The translations under genes and the position numbers were made by a program. Source: Bradyrhizobium sp. Ghvi (GTDB lineage: Bacteria > Pseudomonadota > Alphaproteobacteria > Rhizobiales > Xanthobacteraceae). From it: a stretch of 64,000 bases of DNA. This document shows positions 24,771-34,421 of this stretch, one piece after another. Where the stretch lies: the NCBI RefSeq assembly GCF_900115265.1, contig NZ_FOVU01000003.1:620001-684000 (forward strand), given 5' to 3'. Numbering within the stretch: the first letter of the stretch is position 1; each line of letters opens with the position of its first letter. The notes under the pieces were generated by a model. It ran no database searches and had not been told where the DNA came from. It worked only from the letters and a program-made list of their open reading frames with translations.

Positions 24771-25181
24771 CTACGCCTTCCGCATCCGCGCCTTTGCACC
24801 GGCGACGATCTGCATGGCCACTCCCGCGATCCAGCCGACAAACACCAGGGCGGTCAGCGCGTCGTGGGGCTCGAGGCGAAGCACGATGACGGCGACGGAG
24901 ACGAGCGCGGTGAGCGTGGCGCACAGCGTTCCGGCGGAGCTCAGGAATTCCGCGGCGTCGATCCGGCTGTGCGCATCGTCGAAGGGCAGCTGCGGCGTGT
25001 CGATGCCGAGATAGAAGCCGATCACGCCGAGCAGCATCATGAGCAGCAGAAAGCCCTGCGTGGTGAGCACGGGAAACGTCGAGCCGACATAGGCGCCGAC
25101 GAACAGCCCGCACGCGGCGCCCGCCATGGCGAGGCCGAGGCGCTCGAGCAAATGCGCAGTCTTGCGAACACGAAACCGCAT
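24771..25181 (-). CDS. Four-helix membrane protein of unknown function
   Basis: 136 residues with four hydrophobic segments: GLAMAGAACGLFVGAYVG, GFLLLMMLLGVIGFYLGI, CATLTALVSVAVIVLRL and ALVFVGWIAGVAMQIVAG. The N-terminus is basic (MRFRVRKTAHLLERL), and the C-terminus ends KARMRKA, suggesting a cytoplasmic location of both ends. The ATG at 25181 has GGAG upstream; the longer frame to 25220 has none. No family recognised. Its position between PilZ and reductase genes gives no functional hint. Confidence 0.7.
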   Translation of the reverse strand: MRFRVRKTAHLLERLGLAMAGAACGLFVGAYVGSTFPVLTTQGFLLLMMLLGVIGFYLGIDTPQLPFDDAHSRIDAAEFLSSAGTLCATLTALVSVAVIVLRLEPHDALTALVFVGWIAGVAMQIVAGAKARMRKA

Positions 25182-25309
25182 GGCGGATCTCCGCGATGAA
25201 TGCACGGAGGTTAGGCCCATTTCGGCCCGGGCGGAAGCTGGGGGATGTTACGGATGCGTGAGGTCTTTATTGCTCCCTCTCCCGCTTGCCGGGAGAGATG
25301 AAGGAGAAA

Positions 25310-26422
25310 TCACCGCGCCCCGAACGTGGTCTTGCCGAACAGCGCCTTCTGCGTGGACGGCTGCGAGCGCCAGTATTGCGGCGGTGCCTCGACTTCGCCG
25401 CCGAGTTCGGCGGCGGCGTGCCAGCCCCAGCGAGGATCGTAGAGCATGCCGCGGGCGAGCGCGACCATGTCGGCCTTGCCTGATGCCACGATCTCCTCGG
25501 CCTGCTTGGGCTCCGTGATCAGGCCGACGGCCATAACAGGCAAGCCGGTCTCGCGCTTGATCGCGTCCGCAAACTGCACCTGATAGCCGGGGCCGAGCGC
25601 GATCTTCTGCAGCGGGGAGACGCCGCCGGAGGAGGCATCGATCCAGTCGATGCCGCGCGCCTTCAGCGCGCTTGCGAATTCGATGGTCTGCGCGAGATCC
25701 CAGCCGCCCTCGACCCAGTCGGTCGACGACACGCGCATGCCGATCGGCTTTTGTTGCGGGAACGCCGCGCGCACGGCGTCGTACACTTCCAGCGGGAAGC
25801 GCATGCGGTTGTGCAGGCTGCCGCCATATTCGTCGGTGCGCTTGTTGGAGAGCGGCGACAGGAATTGATGCAGGAGATAGCCGTGCGCGCCATGCAGCTC
25901 GATCGCGTCGATGCCGATGCGCTCCGCGCGCTTCGCAGCGTCAACGAAGGCCTCGCGGATGCGCTTCAAGCCGCTCGCATCGAGCGCTGTTGGCGCGGCC
26001 TCGCCTTCCTTGTGCGGGATCGCCGACGGCGCCACGGTCTGCCAGCCGCCTGCGCTGATCGGAATGAGCTGGCCGCCGTCCCAGGGCCGCGCGCTGGAGG
26101 CTTTGCGGCCCGCGTGAGCGAGCTGCATCGCGATCGCGGTGGAGGAATGCTTGCGCACCGAGGTGAGGATCTGCTTCAGGGCGGCTTCCGAGGCATCGCT
26201 GTAGAGGCCGAGGCAGCCCGCCGTGATGCGGCCGATCGCCTCGACATGGGTCGCCTCGATGCAGAACATCGCCGCGCCCGACAGCGCCAGGTTGTTGATG
26301 TGGGTGAAATGCCAGTCGGTGGGAACGCCGTCTTCGGCCGAATACTGGCACATCGGCGACACCACGACGCGGTTCTTCAGGTTAAGGCCGCGCAGCTTGA
26401 TCGGGGAAAACAGGGCGCTCAT
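25310..26422 (-). CDS. Old-yellow-enzyme family NADH:flavin oxidoreductase
   Basis: FMN-dependent ene-reductase of the YqjM/NamA class, 370 residues, TIM barrel. It reduces activated C=C bonds with NAD(P)H. Visible: SPMCQYSA (N-terminal FMN-contacting region with the Cys typical of YqjM-like enzymes), QLAHAGRKAS, HGAHGYLLHQFLSP (the His/Asn-type substrate pair region), NKRTDEYGGSLHNRMRF, and MVALARGMLYDPRW near the end. Length matches the class. Soluble; no partner gene is evident. Confidence 0.9.
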   Translation of the reverse strand: MSALFSPIKLRGLNLKNRVVVSPMCQYSAEDGVPTDWHFTHINNLALSGAAMFCIEATHVEAIGRITAGCLGLYSDASEAALKQILTSVRKHSSTAIAMQLAHAGRKASSARPWDGGQLIPISAGGWQTVAPSAIPHKEGEAAPTALDASGLKRIREAFVDAAKRAERIGIDAIELHGAHGYLLHQFLSPLSNKRTDEYGGSLHNRMRFPLEVYDAVRAAFPQQKPIGMRVSSTDWVEGGWDLAQTIEFASALKARGIDWIDASSGGVSPLQKIALGPGYQVQFADAIKRETGLPVMAVGLITEPKQAEEIVASGKADMVALARGMLYDPRWGWHAAAELGGEVEAPPQYWRSQPSTQKALFGKTTFGAR

Positions 26423-26546
26423 GCGGGAGAAATCCGGCTGGGAGGAATGGAAGCGATTGCATGAAGTTTAGTGGGCGAAGCGCGAATTGCGAGGTGCGCG
26501 CGGAGCATGGCGGATGGCGGGGCCATGCATTGCGGCTGCGCTGTCA

Positions 26547-26577
26547 TCCCGGGGCTCGCGCTTTGCGCGCCCCGGGA
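26547..26577. repeat. GC-rich hairpin between reductase and phytase-like genes
   Basis: TCCCGGGGC and GCCCCGGGA form a stem with an inner GCGC/GCGC pairing around TTTG. No T run follows, so it may be a repeat arm that also slows transcription from the upstream phytase-like gene. Confidence 0.5.
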
Positions 26578-26589
26578 GGACGGCGGTGG

Positions 26590-27660
26590 TTAATCCACCA
26601 GCGTGAACTGCAGCAGCAGCGTGCGCTGGAGCATGGAGAAATTATCGTCCGAGACCATCGTCAGCACGGTCTCGCCCTCGGCCGTGAGGTGGGCGTCGAT
26701 GCCTTCCATGTTGTCGACCTCGTGGCCGAGATCGGCCTCGAACAGCACGGGGCCGTCGACCACTGCGCCCGGCGCGATGGATTTCAGCGGGATCGAGCGG
26801 ATGCGAATGTTGATGCCGGTGAACCAGGAGAATTTGCGCTCCAGGATCAAGAGCTCGCCCGTGGGCAACAGCACGGCATCGCTGATGAACTGCTTGTCGG
26901 TGCGCTTGACGCTGAACTGGCCCGGCGAGGAGCCGCCGATGAGGAAGCCGATCAGATTGCCGTCGGCGTCGAAGCCGCCTTCCGACATCGCGATCAGCGT
27001 GCCCGCGAGCGGCTGGCCTTTCATGTCCCGGGGCACGAACACCAGCGCCTCCAGCCCCTTGTTGTAGGGCAGCTTACGGATGGCAGACGGCGTCGGCAGC
27101 ACTTCGCCGCGGGCGCGCGTGCCGCCGCGTCCGAAATCGAAGCGCATGATCTGGTTGACGCGCTCGAGCCCGACATAAACGATCGAGCCATCGCGCGCGA
27201 GCGACTCGGTGTCGTACCACAGCCGCTTTTCCGTGATCGGCCGTCCCTCGCTGTTCAGGATCGGCGCGGCCTCGACGTCGGCGAGCCCGACCATCCTGCC
27301 ATTGGCGTAGCGGATCGCGCCGGTGAACCAGGTGCCTTGATCCGACAGTGAGAGAAAGCGCTCGCCCTTGGTATCGAGAAAGCGGAACGCGGACAGGCCG
27401 CCGAAGCCGCGATGCGGCGAGGTCAGGACCAGACCGCTGCGATATTGCAAGGCGCCGAAGCGCACGCGCGCGCGGTCGCGCGGCTCGAAGTTGGGAATCG
27501 GCCGGGCATTGACCTCGATGCCGACGGGCTCGGTGACGGTGTGCTCTGCCTGCGCCTGATTTGGCGCCGCTTGCGCCTGTGCATAGCGAGCCAGAGCGAG
27601 AGTGGAAAATCCCGCCGCCGCGTGACCGAGAAAGAAGCGGCGGGATTGATGCGTGCTCAC
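26590..27660 (-). CDS. Exported phytase-like (esterase-like) protein
   Basis: 356-residue protein of the phytase-like/esterase-like family (beta-propeller-type, PF13449 style). The N-terminus carries a Tat-type signal ([20 protein letters not shown], cleavage near AQA at about residue 30), so it is probably exported folded to the periplasm. Repeated motifs [32 protein letters not shown] and DNMEGIDAH fit the family. It overlaps the cobT stop by four bases (ATGA), so it is co-transcribed with cobalt-chelatase genes. A catalytic role for it in cobalamin synthesis is not indicated. Confidence 0.82.
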   Translation of the reverse strand: MSTHQSRRFFLGHAAAGFSTLALARYAQAQAAPNQAQAEHTVTEPVGIEVNARPIPNFEPRDRARVRFGALQYRSGLVLTSPHRGFGGLSAFRFLDTKGERFLSLSDQGTWFTGAIRYANGRMVGLADVEAAPILNSEGRPITEKRLWYDTESLARDGSIVYVGLERVNQIMRFDFGRGGTRARGEVLPTPSAIRKLPYNKGLEALVFVPRDMKGQPLAGTLIAMSEGGFDADGNLIGFLIGGSSPGQFSVKRTDKQFISDAVLLPTGELLILERKFSWFTGINIRIRSIPLKSIAPGAVVDGPVLFEADLGHEVDNMEGIDAHLTAEGETVLTMVSDDNFSMLQRTLLLQFTLVD

Positions 27661-29561
27661 GAATGCAATTTGCGTCGCGGGCGGCTGGGGGCTGGCGTCG
27701 GTGCCGCGTTGGTCTCGCTGAAGAGTTCGGCGAGCTTCTCGGTGATGGCGCCGCCGAGCTCTTCGGCATCCACGATCGTCACCGCGCGGCGGTAGTAGCG
27801 CGTGACGTCATGGCCGATGCCGATCGCGATCAGCTCGACCGGCGAGCGGGTCTCGATCTCCTCGATGATGTGGCGCAGGTGCCGCTCGAGATAATTGCCG
27901 GGATTGACCGACAGCGTGGAATCGTCGACCGGCGCGCCATCCGAGATCATCATCAGGATCTTGCGTTGCTCGGCCCTCGCCAGCAGGCGCTTGTGCGCCC
28001 AGTCCAGCGCCTCGCCGTCGATGTTCTCCTTCAAGAGGCCCTCGCGCATCATCAGGCCGAGATTCTTTCGCGCACGGCGCCAGGGGGCGTCGGCGGATTT
28101 GTAAATGATGTGGCGGAGATCGTTGAGGCGGCCGGGATTGGCCGGCTTGCCGGCGGCCAGCCACGCCTCGCGCGATTGCCCGCCCTTCCAGGCCCGCGTG
28201 GTGAATCCCAGGATCTCGACCTTGACGCCGCAACGCTCCAGCGTGCGGGCGAGAATGTCGGCGCAGGTCGCGGCGACCGTGATGGGGCGTCCGCGCATCG
28301 AGCCGGAATTGTCGAGCAGCAGCGTGACGACGGTGTCGCGGAACGTCGCCTCCTTCTCGTGCATGAAGGACAGCGGGTGATAGGGATCGGTGACCACGCG
28401 CGACAGCCGCGCGGGGTCGAGGATACCCTCTTCGAGGTCGAACTCCCAGGCGCGGTTCTGCTGCGCCATCAGCCGGCGCTGCAGCCGGTTGGCGAGGCGG
28501 GCGACGATGCCTTGCAGATGCGCGAGCTGCTTGTCGAGATAGGCGCGCAGGCGCTCCAGCTCGTCATGATCGCAGAGATCTTCGGCAGCGATGATCTCGT
28601 CGAACTTCGGCGCGAAGGCGTGGTATTCCGGCCCGCGCGGCTCGTTCTTGCCGTGCTGGTTCGGACGCGTCGCCTCGCCCGGCGTCTCGTCGTCGCCGAG
28701 CTCGCCGTCGTCGAAGGTGTCCGAGGTCGAGGCCTGCGCGCTTTCCATCGCGCTCTCGCTCATCTCCTCAGCTGAGGCCTGCGCCTGGTCGGCGCTCATC
28801 TCCTGCGCGGCGTCGGAATCGGGCGAGCCCTCGGCACCGGACTGATCGTTGTCGCCGTCCTGGTTCTCGTCGTTGTCGTCGTTGTCCTCGCTGTCGGCGC
28901 TGCGCTCGTCGCCGAGCTCGAGCGCGGTCAGGAGGTCATGCACGGCGTCGCCGAACCTGGTCTGGTCCTCGACCACGCCGTCGAGCCGGTCGAGCCGCTT
29001 GCCGATCTTGTCTTCGAGAATGGGGCGCCAGAGATCGACCATCTTCCTGGCGGCGGCGGGCGGCGCGAGACCGGTCAGGCGCTCGCGCACCAGCATCGCC
29101 AAGGCATCGGCGAGCGGGGCGTCGGCGCGGTCGGTGATCTCGTCGAACTTGCCGCGATGGAAATGGTCGTCGAGCATGGCGGTGAGATTCTTCGCAACGC
29201 CCGCCATGCGGCGCGCGCCGATCGCCTCGACCCTCGCCTGCTCCACCGCCTCGAACACGCCGCGCGCCTGCGGATTGGCGGGCATCAGCTTGCGATGCAC
29301 CTTGGGATCGTGACAGGCGATCTTGAGCGCGATGGAATCGGCGTGGCCGCGCACGATCGCGGCATCACGCTTGGTCATCTTGCGCGCGGGCTCGGGCAAG
29401 CGAGCCTTGCCCGGCGCGAGGCCCGGGCGCTCCGCCGCGAACGACACGTCGAGTTCGGGCGTCTTCGCGATCGCCTTCAGGCAGGACGCCACCGAGCGCT
29501 TGAACGGCTCGGTCGGCGCTTCCTTGGTGCTGCGGAATTTGGAGTTGGAGGTGGTGCTCAT
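27657..29561 (-). CDS. cobT: Cobaltochelatase subunit CobT
   Basis: Subunit of the aerobic CobNST cobaltochelatase, which inserts Co2+ into hydrogenobyrinate a,c-diamide in B12 synthesis. 634 residues: N-terminal helical domain, a central very acidic stretch (about residues 215-310, rich in D/E/S/Q), and a C-terminal von Willebrand A-type domain with the MIDAS motif DNSGSM. The acidic linker and the MIDAS are typical for CobT and for the Mg-chelatase BchD. cobS lies just upstream on the same strand; cobN is not in the window. The phytase-like gene is coupled downstream. Confidence 0.94.
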   Translation of the reverse strand: MSTTSNSKFRSTKEAPTEPFKRSVASCLKAIAKTPELDVSFAAERPGLAPGKARLPEPARKMTKRDAAIVRGHADSIALKIACHDPKVHRKLMPANPQARGVFEAVEQARVEAIGARRMAGVAKNLTAMLDDHFHRGKFDEITDRADAPLADALAMLVRERLTGLAPPAAARKMVDLWRPILEDKIGKRLDRLDGVVEDQTRFGDAVHDLLTALELGDERSADSEDNDDNDENQDGDNDQSGAEGSPDSDAAQEMSADQAQASAEEMSESAMESAQASTSDTFDDGELGDDETPGEATRPNQHGKNEPRGPEYHAFAPKFDEIIAAEDLCDHDELERLRAYLDKQLAHLQGIVARLANRLQRRLMAQQNRAWEFDLEEGILDPARLSRVVTDPYHPLSFMHEKEATFRDTVVTLLLDNSGSMRGRPITVAATCADILARTLERCGVKVEILGFTTRAWKGGQSREAWLAAGKPANPGRLNDLRHIIYKSADAPWRRARKNLGLMMREGLLKENIDGEALDWAHKRLLARAEQRKILMMISDGAPVDDSTLSVNPGNYLERHLRHIIEEIETRSPVELIAIGIGHDVTRYYRRAVTIVDAEELGGAITEKLAELFSETNAAPTPAPSRPRRKLHS

Positions 29562-29595
29562 CTGATCTCACCGTCGTCCCAAGCTCAGCTTGACC

Positions 29596-29730
29596 TGTCG
29601 TCCCCGCGAACGCGGGGACCCATAACCACAGGACGTCATTTGGCGGAGGGTGGCAACTGATAGCTCACGCAACAACCACAGCCTGTGGTTATGGGTCCCG
29701 GATCTGCGCTCCGCTTGTCCGGGACGACAT
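29596..29730. repeat. Paired-palindrome repeat between cobS and cobT
   Basis: Outer arms TGTCGTCCC...and GGGACGACA, a GTCCCCGCGAACGCGGGGAC hairpin (29600-29619), and inner arms GGGACCCATAACCACA (29615-29630) / TGTGGTTATGGGTCCC (29684-29699). It lies inside an apparent operon and could fold in the transcript. Confidence 0.8.
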
Positions 29731-29741
29731 GCTGCATGAGC

Positions 29742-30740
29742 TCAGCTCAGCGCCACGTTGACTGCCGATTCCGGCAGCTCCGCGTTGAAGCAGCGCTGGT
29801 AGAACTCGGCGACCAGGGGACGCTCGAGCTCGTCGCACTTGTTGAGGAAGGTGACGCGGAAGGCGAAACCGATATCGCCGAAGATGTCGGAATTCTCGGC
29901 CCAAGTGATCACCGTGCGCGGGCTCATCACCGTCGACAGATCGCCATTGGCGAACGCGTTGCGGGTGAGATCGGCAAGGCGCACCATCTTGTTGACGATG
30001 TCGCGGCCTTCCTGGGTGCGATAGTGCTTGGCCTTGGCCAGCACGATCTCCACTTCCTCGTCATGGCTGAGATAGTTCAGCGTGGTGACGATCGACCAGC
30101 GGTCCATCTGGCCCTGGTTGATCTGCTGGGTGCCGTGATAGAGGCCCGAGGTGTCGCCGAGGCCAACCGTATTGGCGGTCGCAAACAGACGGAAGGCCGG
30201 GTGCGGCTTGATCACCTTGTTCTGGTCGAGCAGCGTCAGGCGCCCCGAGACTTCCAGCACGCGCTGGATCACGAACATCACGTCCGGGCGGCCGGCGTCG
30301 TATTCGTCGAACACCAGCGCCACGTTGTGCTGCAGCGCCCAGGGCAGGATGCCGTCTCGGAATTCGGTGACCTGCTTGCCGTCGCGGACCACGATGGAAT
30401 CCTTGCCGACGAGGTCGATACGGCTGATGTGGCTGTCGAGGTTGACGCGCACGCAGGGCCAGTTCAGGCGGGCGGCGACCTGCTCGATATGGGTGGATTT
30501 ACCGGTGCCGTGATAGCCGGTCACCATCACGCGGCGGTTCCTGGCGAAGCCGGCGAGAATGGCGAGCGTGGTGGCGCGGTCGAAGCGGTAGTCGGAATCG
30601 ACTTCAGGGACGTGAGGGTCGACTTCGGAATAGGCCGGCACTTCGAGATCGCTGTCGATCCCGAACACCTGACGCACCGACACCTTCATGTCGGGCAAAC
30701 CGGAAACTTCCTCAACTTTGGACATGGCGGCGGTCGTCAT
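29742..30740 (-). CDS. cobS: Cobaltochelatase subunit CobS
   Basis: AAA+ ATPase subunit of the CobNST chelatase, 332 residues. Walker [10 protein letters not shown], Walker [11 protein letters not shown], and [10 protein letters not shown] (sensor 1 region) are visible. CobS forms rings with CobT and drives cobalt insertion by CobN. The ATG at 30740 has GGAGG eight bases upstream; the longer frame to 30857 was not used. cobT follows after 180 bases that hold a long repeat. Confidence 0.95.
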   Translation of the reverse strand: MTTAAMSKVEEVSGLPDMKVSVRQVFGIDSDLEVPAYSEVDPHVPEVDSDYRFDRATTLAILAGFARNRRVMVTGYHGTGKSTHIEQVAARLNWPCVRVNLDSHISRIDLVGKDSIVVRDGKQVTEFRDGILPWALQHNVALVFDEYDAGRPDVMFVIQRVLEVSGRLTLLDQNKVIKPHPAFRLFATANTVGLGDTSGLYHGTQQINQGQMDRWSIVTTLNYLSHDEEVEIVLAKAKHYRTQEGRDIVNKMVRLADLTRNAFANGDLSTVMSPRTVITWAENSDIFGDIGFAFRVTFLNKCDELERPLVAEFYQRCFNAELPESAVNVALS

Positions 30741-31036
30741 CAATCCTCCGAGGTCCCGGGCGATCCCGAGACCAGTTATTTGCACGTTGGCTGCGGCTGG
30801 GTGCGGCTGCGAACCTATCAGAGACAACGTGCCGGCAGAAGCCTGCCCCCCAATCAAAGTTCCGTTGTCTTTTCATTTAGATAGGCAAGGAACGCGATTT
30901 TGGGAAGGCTGCCCTGCAAATCTCGCCCAAATTTGGCCCCGGAGCGCCCTCCTGACCGAGCGAATGGCACTTTCATCGCCCAATCTTACTTATGTAGGGT
31001 CTGAACCCAAATGCCCCAGCCCGCTACAGAGACCTC

Positions 31037-31699
31037 GTGACGTCCTTTCTTGATCCCCTGATCTCGTTCGTTTCAGTCCATGCGTGGCTGGCTTATCTGA
31101 CCCTCTTCCTGGCGGCGCTGCTCGAAGCGGTCCCGGTGGTGGGCTCGGTGATCCCCGGCTCGACCATCATCCTGGCGCTGAGCGCGCTGGTTCCAGGCGG
31201 CGACCTGAGACTGCAATGGGTGCTGCTCGCCGCCGCCGTGGGCGCCGTGCTGGGCGACGGTTCGGCCTACTGGCTCGGGCACCGGCAGCAGCGCAAGATC
31301 CTCAACACCTGGCCCCTGACCAACTATCCGCGCGTGGTCGAGGAGAGCGAAAGCTTCTTCCACCGCTTCGGCACCTGGGCCGTGTTCTTCGCCCGCTTCG
31401 TGCCGCCGATCCGCGCCTTCGTGCCTGTCACCGCCGGCGCGCTGGGGATGACGCCCACGAAATTCTACGCGGTCAACATCCCGGCGATCCTGGTGTGGGC
31501 GCCGGCCCACGTCCTGCCGGGCGTGCTGGCGGTCTCGGCCTTCCACCAATATTTCGGACTGCCGCACCATGGGCATCCATTCAAGCACATCTGGATTTTG
31601 ACCGTGGTGGCGGCGGCGATCATCGGCGGCCTCGCGATCTGGCTCTACCGCCGCCGGCAGAACGGTAGCGTTGTCGCGGAAGCGAAGCCGCGAGCTTAG
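31037..31699 (+). CDS. DedA family membrane protein
   Basis: 220-residue inner-membrane protein of the DedA/Tvp38 family, members of which act as lipid (undecaprenyl phosphate or phospholipid) flippases. Visible: hydrophobic N-terminus with EAVPVVGSVIPGSTII, the family motif GDGSAYWLGHRQ, FARFVPPIRAFVPVTAGALGM with the conserved Arg residues, and a C-terminal helix ending in YRRRQ. GTG start at 31037. The 296 bases upstream (30741-31036), shared with cobS, hold no gene and no clear motif. Confidence 0.88.
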   Translation: MTSFLDPLISFVSVHAWLAYLTLFLAALLEAVPVVGSVIPGSTIILALSALVPGGDLRLQWVLLAAAVGAVLGDGSAYWLGHRQQRKILNTWPLTNYPRVVEESESFFHRFGTWAVFFARFVPPIRAFVPVTAGALGMTPTKFYAVNIPAILVWAPAHVLPGVLAVSAFHQYFGLPHHGHPFKHIWILTVVAAAIIGGLAIWLYRRRQNGSVVAEAKPRA

Positions 31700-31711
31700 A
31701 ACTCTTCCCAA

Positions 31712-31833
31712 GTCGTCCTGGCGAAAACCAGGACCCGTTACCCAGGGAGAAGTTGTTGCGCGCTGTTGCCAATCACCAATCTTCGCCAAACTGAACTCGG
31801 TGGTTAGGGGTCTTGGCCTTCGCCAGGACGACA
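31712..31833. repeat. Paired-palindrome repeat, GTCGTCCTGG type
   Basis: Arms GTCGTCCTGGCGAAAACCAGGACC and GGCCTTCGCCAGGACGAC (imperfect) enclose CCGTTACCCAGGG and TCGGTGGTTAGGGGTC. It separates the convergent DedA and citrate synthase genes. Confidence 0.7.
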
Positions 31834-31861
31834 GCAGAGATGCAGCGCGCGCTCCGCGTTT

Positions 31862-33079
31862 CTAACCCGCCCCAGCCCTCCGCCCCGGCGCCGGTCCCAC
31901 ATAGCGCGCCCTTGGTCGGATCAGCTTGCCGAACTGCAATTGCTCGCTCGCATGCGCGATCCAGCCGACGCTGCGGGCCATCGCGAACAGCGCGAGTTCG
32001 CTGCCGAGGGGCAGGCGCAGCGCGTGCACGAGCACGGCGAGCACGTAGTCGATATTGACGAACTCGCCGGTCGCTTCCGCGATCCGCTCCGGCACTTCCT
32101 TGGTGAACTTGCGCGGCGCGCCGGCACGCGCCAGGGCGTTCAGCAGCGATTGCGCGCGAGGATCGCCGCGCTTGTAGACGCCGTGACCGAAGCCCGGAAA
32201 GCGCTCGCCCAGCGCCACGCGTTCGCGCACCATCGGCTCGACGTCGCGGTCGACCAGCGTCTTGACGAGCTGCGAGGCCAGCACGCCGGCGCCACCATGT
32301 TTCGGCCCCTTCAACGCGGCGAGGCCGGCGATGACGGCATCGTAGAGGCTGAGCCCGGTCGAAGCCGCGCAGCGCGCGGTGAATGTCGAGGCGTTCAATT
32401 CATGATCGGCCAGCAGCACCAGCGCGCGGCGGATCAGATCCGGCGCGTGCTTGTTGTCAGGCGCCCATGCGCGCGCGATTTGCTGATGCAGCGGATCGGA
32501 TGACGGCTCGGAATTGAGCATCGTGGCGACAAGCAGCCGGATGATGCGCCCGCCGACCATTGCACGGCCATCATGTGCGCGGGTGAAGGCGCGGGAATCG
32601 GCGCTGGTCGCGAGCGCCAGCACGGCAATGGCACGATCGATCGGCGCTGCGCGGCGCGCGGCTTGCGCGATCGCGCGCATCTCGTCGGAGATCTTTGGCT
32701 GATTGTCGGACGCGAAGGGATCGACGTCGGCGACGTCCCAGAGCAGCGTTGCGGTGTGCTCCAGCGTGTCGTTCTCGGCGAGATCGACGCAATTGACGCC
32801 GCGGTAGATCGCGCCCTCCTCGGTGATGGTCGAGATCTCCGTGTCCATGACGGGGAGGTCGGCATCGAAGCTGCGCAGGCCGCGGGGCTCCGGCGACGGC
32901 ACGCGGCGTTCCTTCAGGGCGCGGACGTCCTCGGCGCGGTAACGGTTCCTGCGTGAGTCCGGCGTCGGCTCGGAGCGGATCAGGCCGCGGCTGACATAGG
33001 CGTAGAGCGTGGCCGGCGAGATCGCGAGCTCGGCCGCGGCTTCCCGGGCGGAGAGGTAGAGGCCTTCCGAATTTTTCAT
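31862..33079 (-). CDS. Citrate synthase-like protein fused to a MerR-type DNA-binding domain
   Basis: 405 residues. Residues about 8-55 form a helix-turn-helix (SAREAAAELAISPATLYAY, then RRNRYRAEDVRALKERR), like the MerR/excisionase winged helix. The remainder is a citrate synthase fold that keeps the expected catalytic residues: His in KGPKHGGAG, His in GFGHGVYKRGDPRA, and Asp in NIDYVLAVLVHALRLP. It could be an enzyme, a metabolite-sensing repressor, or both. It is divergent from a second citrate synthase paralogue with an 81-base intergenic that has nested TTGAT palindromes, which suggests it regulates itself and its neighbour. Confidence 0.88.
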   Translation of the reverse strand: MKNSEGLYLSAREAAAELAISPATLYAYVSRGLIRSEPTPDSRRNRYRAEDVRALKERRVPSPEPRGLRSFDADLPVMDTEISTITEEGAIYRGVNCVDLAENDTLEHTATLLWDVADVDPFASDNQPKISDEMRAIAQAARRAAPIDRAIAVLALATSADSRAFTRAHDGRAMVGGRIIRLLVATMLNSEPSSDPLHQQIARAWAPDNKHAPDLIRRALVLLADHELNASTFTARCAASTGLSLYDAVIAGLAALKGPKHGGAGVLASQLVKTLVDRDVEPMVRERVALGERFPGFGHGVYKRGDPRAQSLLNALARAGAPRKFTKEVPERIAEATGEFVNIDYVLAVLVHALRLPLGSELALFAMARSVGWIAHASEQLQFGKLIRPRARYVGPAPGRRAGAG

Positions 33080-33080
33080 A

Positions 33081-33107
33081 TTGATTTACGTAATCAAGAT
33101 TGATCAA
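33081..33107. promoter_or_regulatory. Nested TTGAT palindromes in the divergent citrate synthase promoter
   Basis: TTGATT-TACGT-AATCAA at 33081-33097 directly followed by the perfect palindrome TTGATCAA at 33100-33107. The first base lies two positions from the start codon of the HTH-citrate synthase gene, a typical place for an autorepressor operator. Confidence 0.5.
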
Positions 33108-33160
33108 GCTGTCGAGAGGCCTGATCTTCCCTCGGTGCAGTGCAAAAAGGGAGATTGGCC

Positions 33161-34255
33161 ATGAACATCCACCTCACCAAAAGCCAGATCGGGCTGGACG
33201 GCGTTCCCGCGGCCGAGACCGTGCTGAGCCATGTCGACGGCGAGCGCGGCGAGCTGATCATCGCCGGCGAGCATGTCGGCCGCCTCGCCGCCATGTCGAG
33301 CTTTGAGGGCGTCACCGCCCGGCTCTGGAACGGCGCCAGCAAGACCAATTTGAGCGAAGCCAATGTGCGGGCGAGCCTGGGCGCGGCGCGGGACCGCGCA
33401 TTCGCGCGGCTGCCCCAGTTGCTGGCAGCGTCCCAAGGCATGGGCATCGTGGAGGGGTTTCGTGCGGCCGTCGCGGGACTTCGCGCCGAGCCCGGGCTCG
33501 AGCACGAGGCGACGATTGTCGGCGCGTTCCCGGTGATCGCGGGCGCGCTGGTCCGGCGCGCAAAAGGGCTCGACCCGGTCGCGCCCGATCCGACCATCAG
33601 CCATGCCGCCGATACGCTGCGTATGCTGCACGGGCGCGCACCGGCCGCGCGCGAGGTGACCGCGCTCGATGCCTATCTCGTCACCGCCAGCGACCACGGC
33701 ATGAACGCCTCGACCTTCACCGCGCGCGTGGTGGCTTCGACGCAAGCCGATCTGTTCGCCGCCGTCACCGCCGGCTATTGTGCGCTCACTGGTCCCCTGC
33801 ATGGCGGCGCGCCGGAGCCGGTGCTGGAAATGTTGGACGCCATCGGCTCGCGCGAGCGCATCCAGCCCTGGGTCGATGCGGCGCTGGCGCGCGGCGAGCG
33901 CATGATGGGTTTTGGTCATCGCGTCTATCGCGTGCGCGATCCACGCGCCGACGTGCTCAAGACCGCGGTCGAGGCGCTCGCGTCCAACGGCACCGATTTG
34001 CCGTTTGCCGGCGAGGTCGAGGCCTATATCCGCGCCGCCTTGCGCAAGAAGAATCCGGAGCGGCCGCTGGAAACGAACGTGGAGTTCTTCACCGCGATCC
34101 TGCTCGATGCGCTGGCGATCCCGCGCCAGGCGTTCACGCCGATCTTCGCGGTGGCGCGCGCCGCAGGCTGGACCGCACATGCGCGCGAGCAGCAGCGGAC
34201 GGGGCGGCTGATCCGGCCGAGCTCGTCCTATGTCGGGGCGATGCCGGAGGCGTGA
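33161..34255 (+). CDS. Citrate synthase paralogue
   Basis: 364-residue citrate synthase family protein without a DNA-binding domain. Visible: TGPLHGGAPEP and GFGHRVYRVRDPRAD with the two catalytic histidines, but the third position reads NVEFFTAILLDALAIP, with Glu where citrate synthases have Asp (NVDF). It may therefore act on another acyl-CoA or 2-oxo acid, or with altered rate; the family includes methylcitrate synthases. The ATG at 33161 follows GGGAG at 33150. It is divergent from the HTH-fused paralogue. Confidence 0.86.
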   Translation: MNIHLTKSQIGLDGVPAAETVLSHVDGERGELIIAGEHVGRLAAMSSFEGVTARLWNGASKTNLSEANVRASLGAARDRAFARLPQLLAASQGMGIVEGFRAAVAGLRAEPGLEHEATIVGAFPVIAGALVRRAKGLDPVAPDPTISHAADTLRMLHGRAPAAREVTALDAYLVTASDHGMNASTFTARVVASTQADLFAAVTAGYCALTGPLHGGAPEPVLEMLDAIGSRERIQPWVDAALARGERMMGFGHRVYRVRDPRADVLKTAVEALASNGTDLPFAGEVEAYIRAALRKKNPERPLETNVEFFTAILLDALAIPRQAFTPIFAVARAAGWTAHAREQQRTGRLIRPSSSYVGAMPEA

Positions 34256-34421
34256 GGCTGCCTGGGGAACGAAGGGCAAGGGCGACGGCGGAGCTGCGCT
34301 CCGCTGTCGCACGCGAAATCCTGATCTACGACAGCTGAAGGAGCCGGTACGTCTTCGACGAGCACTCTGGAACATACGCGCGTCCAGCGCATTGGCTGAT
34401 CTGGCCCCGTAGAGGAACGCA

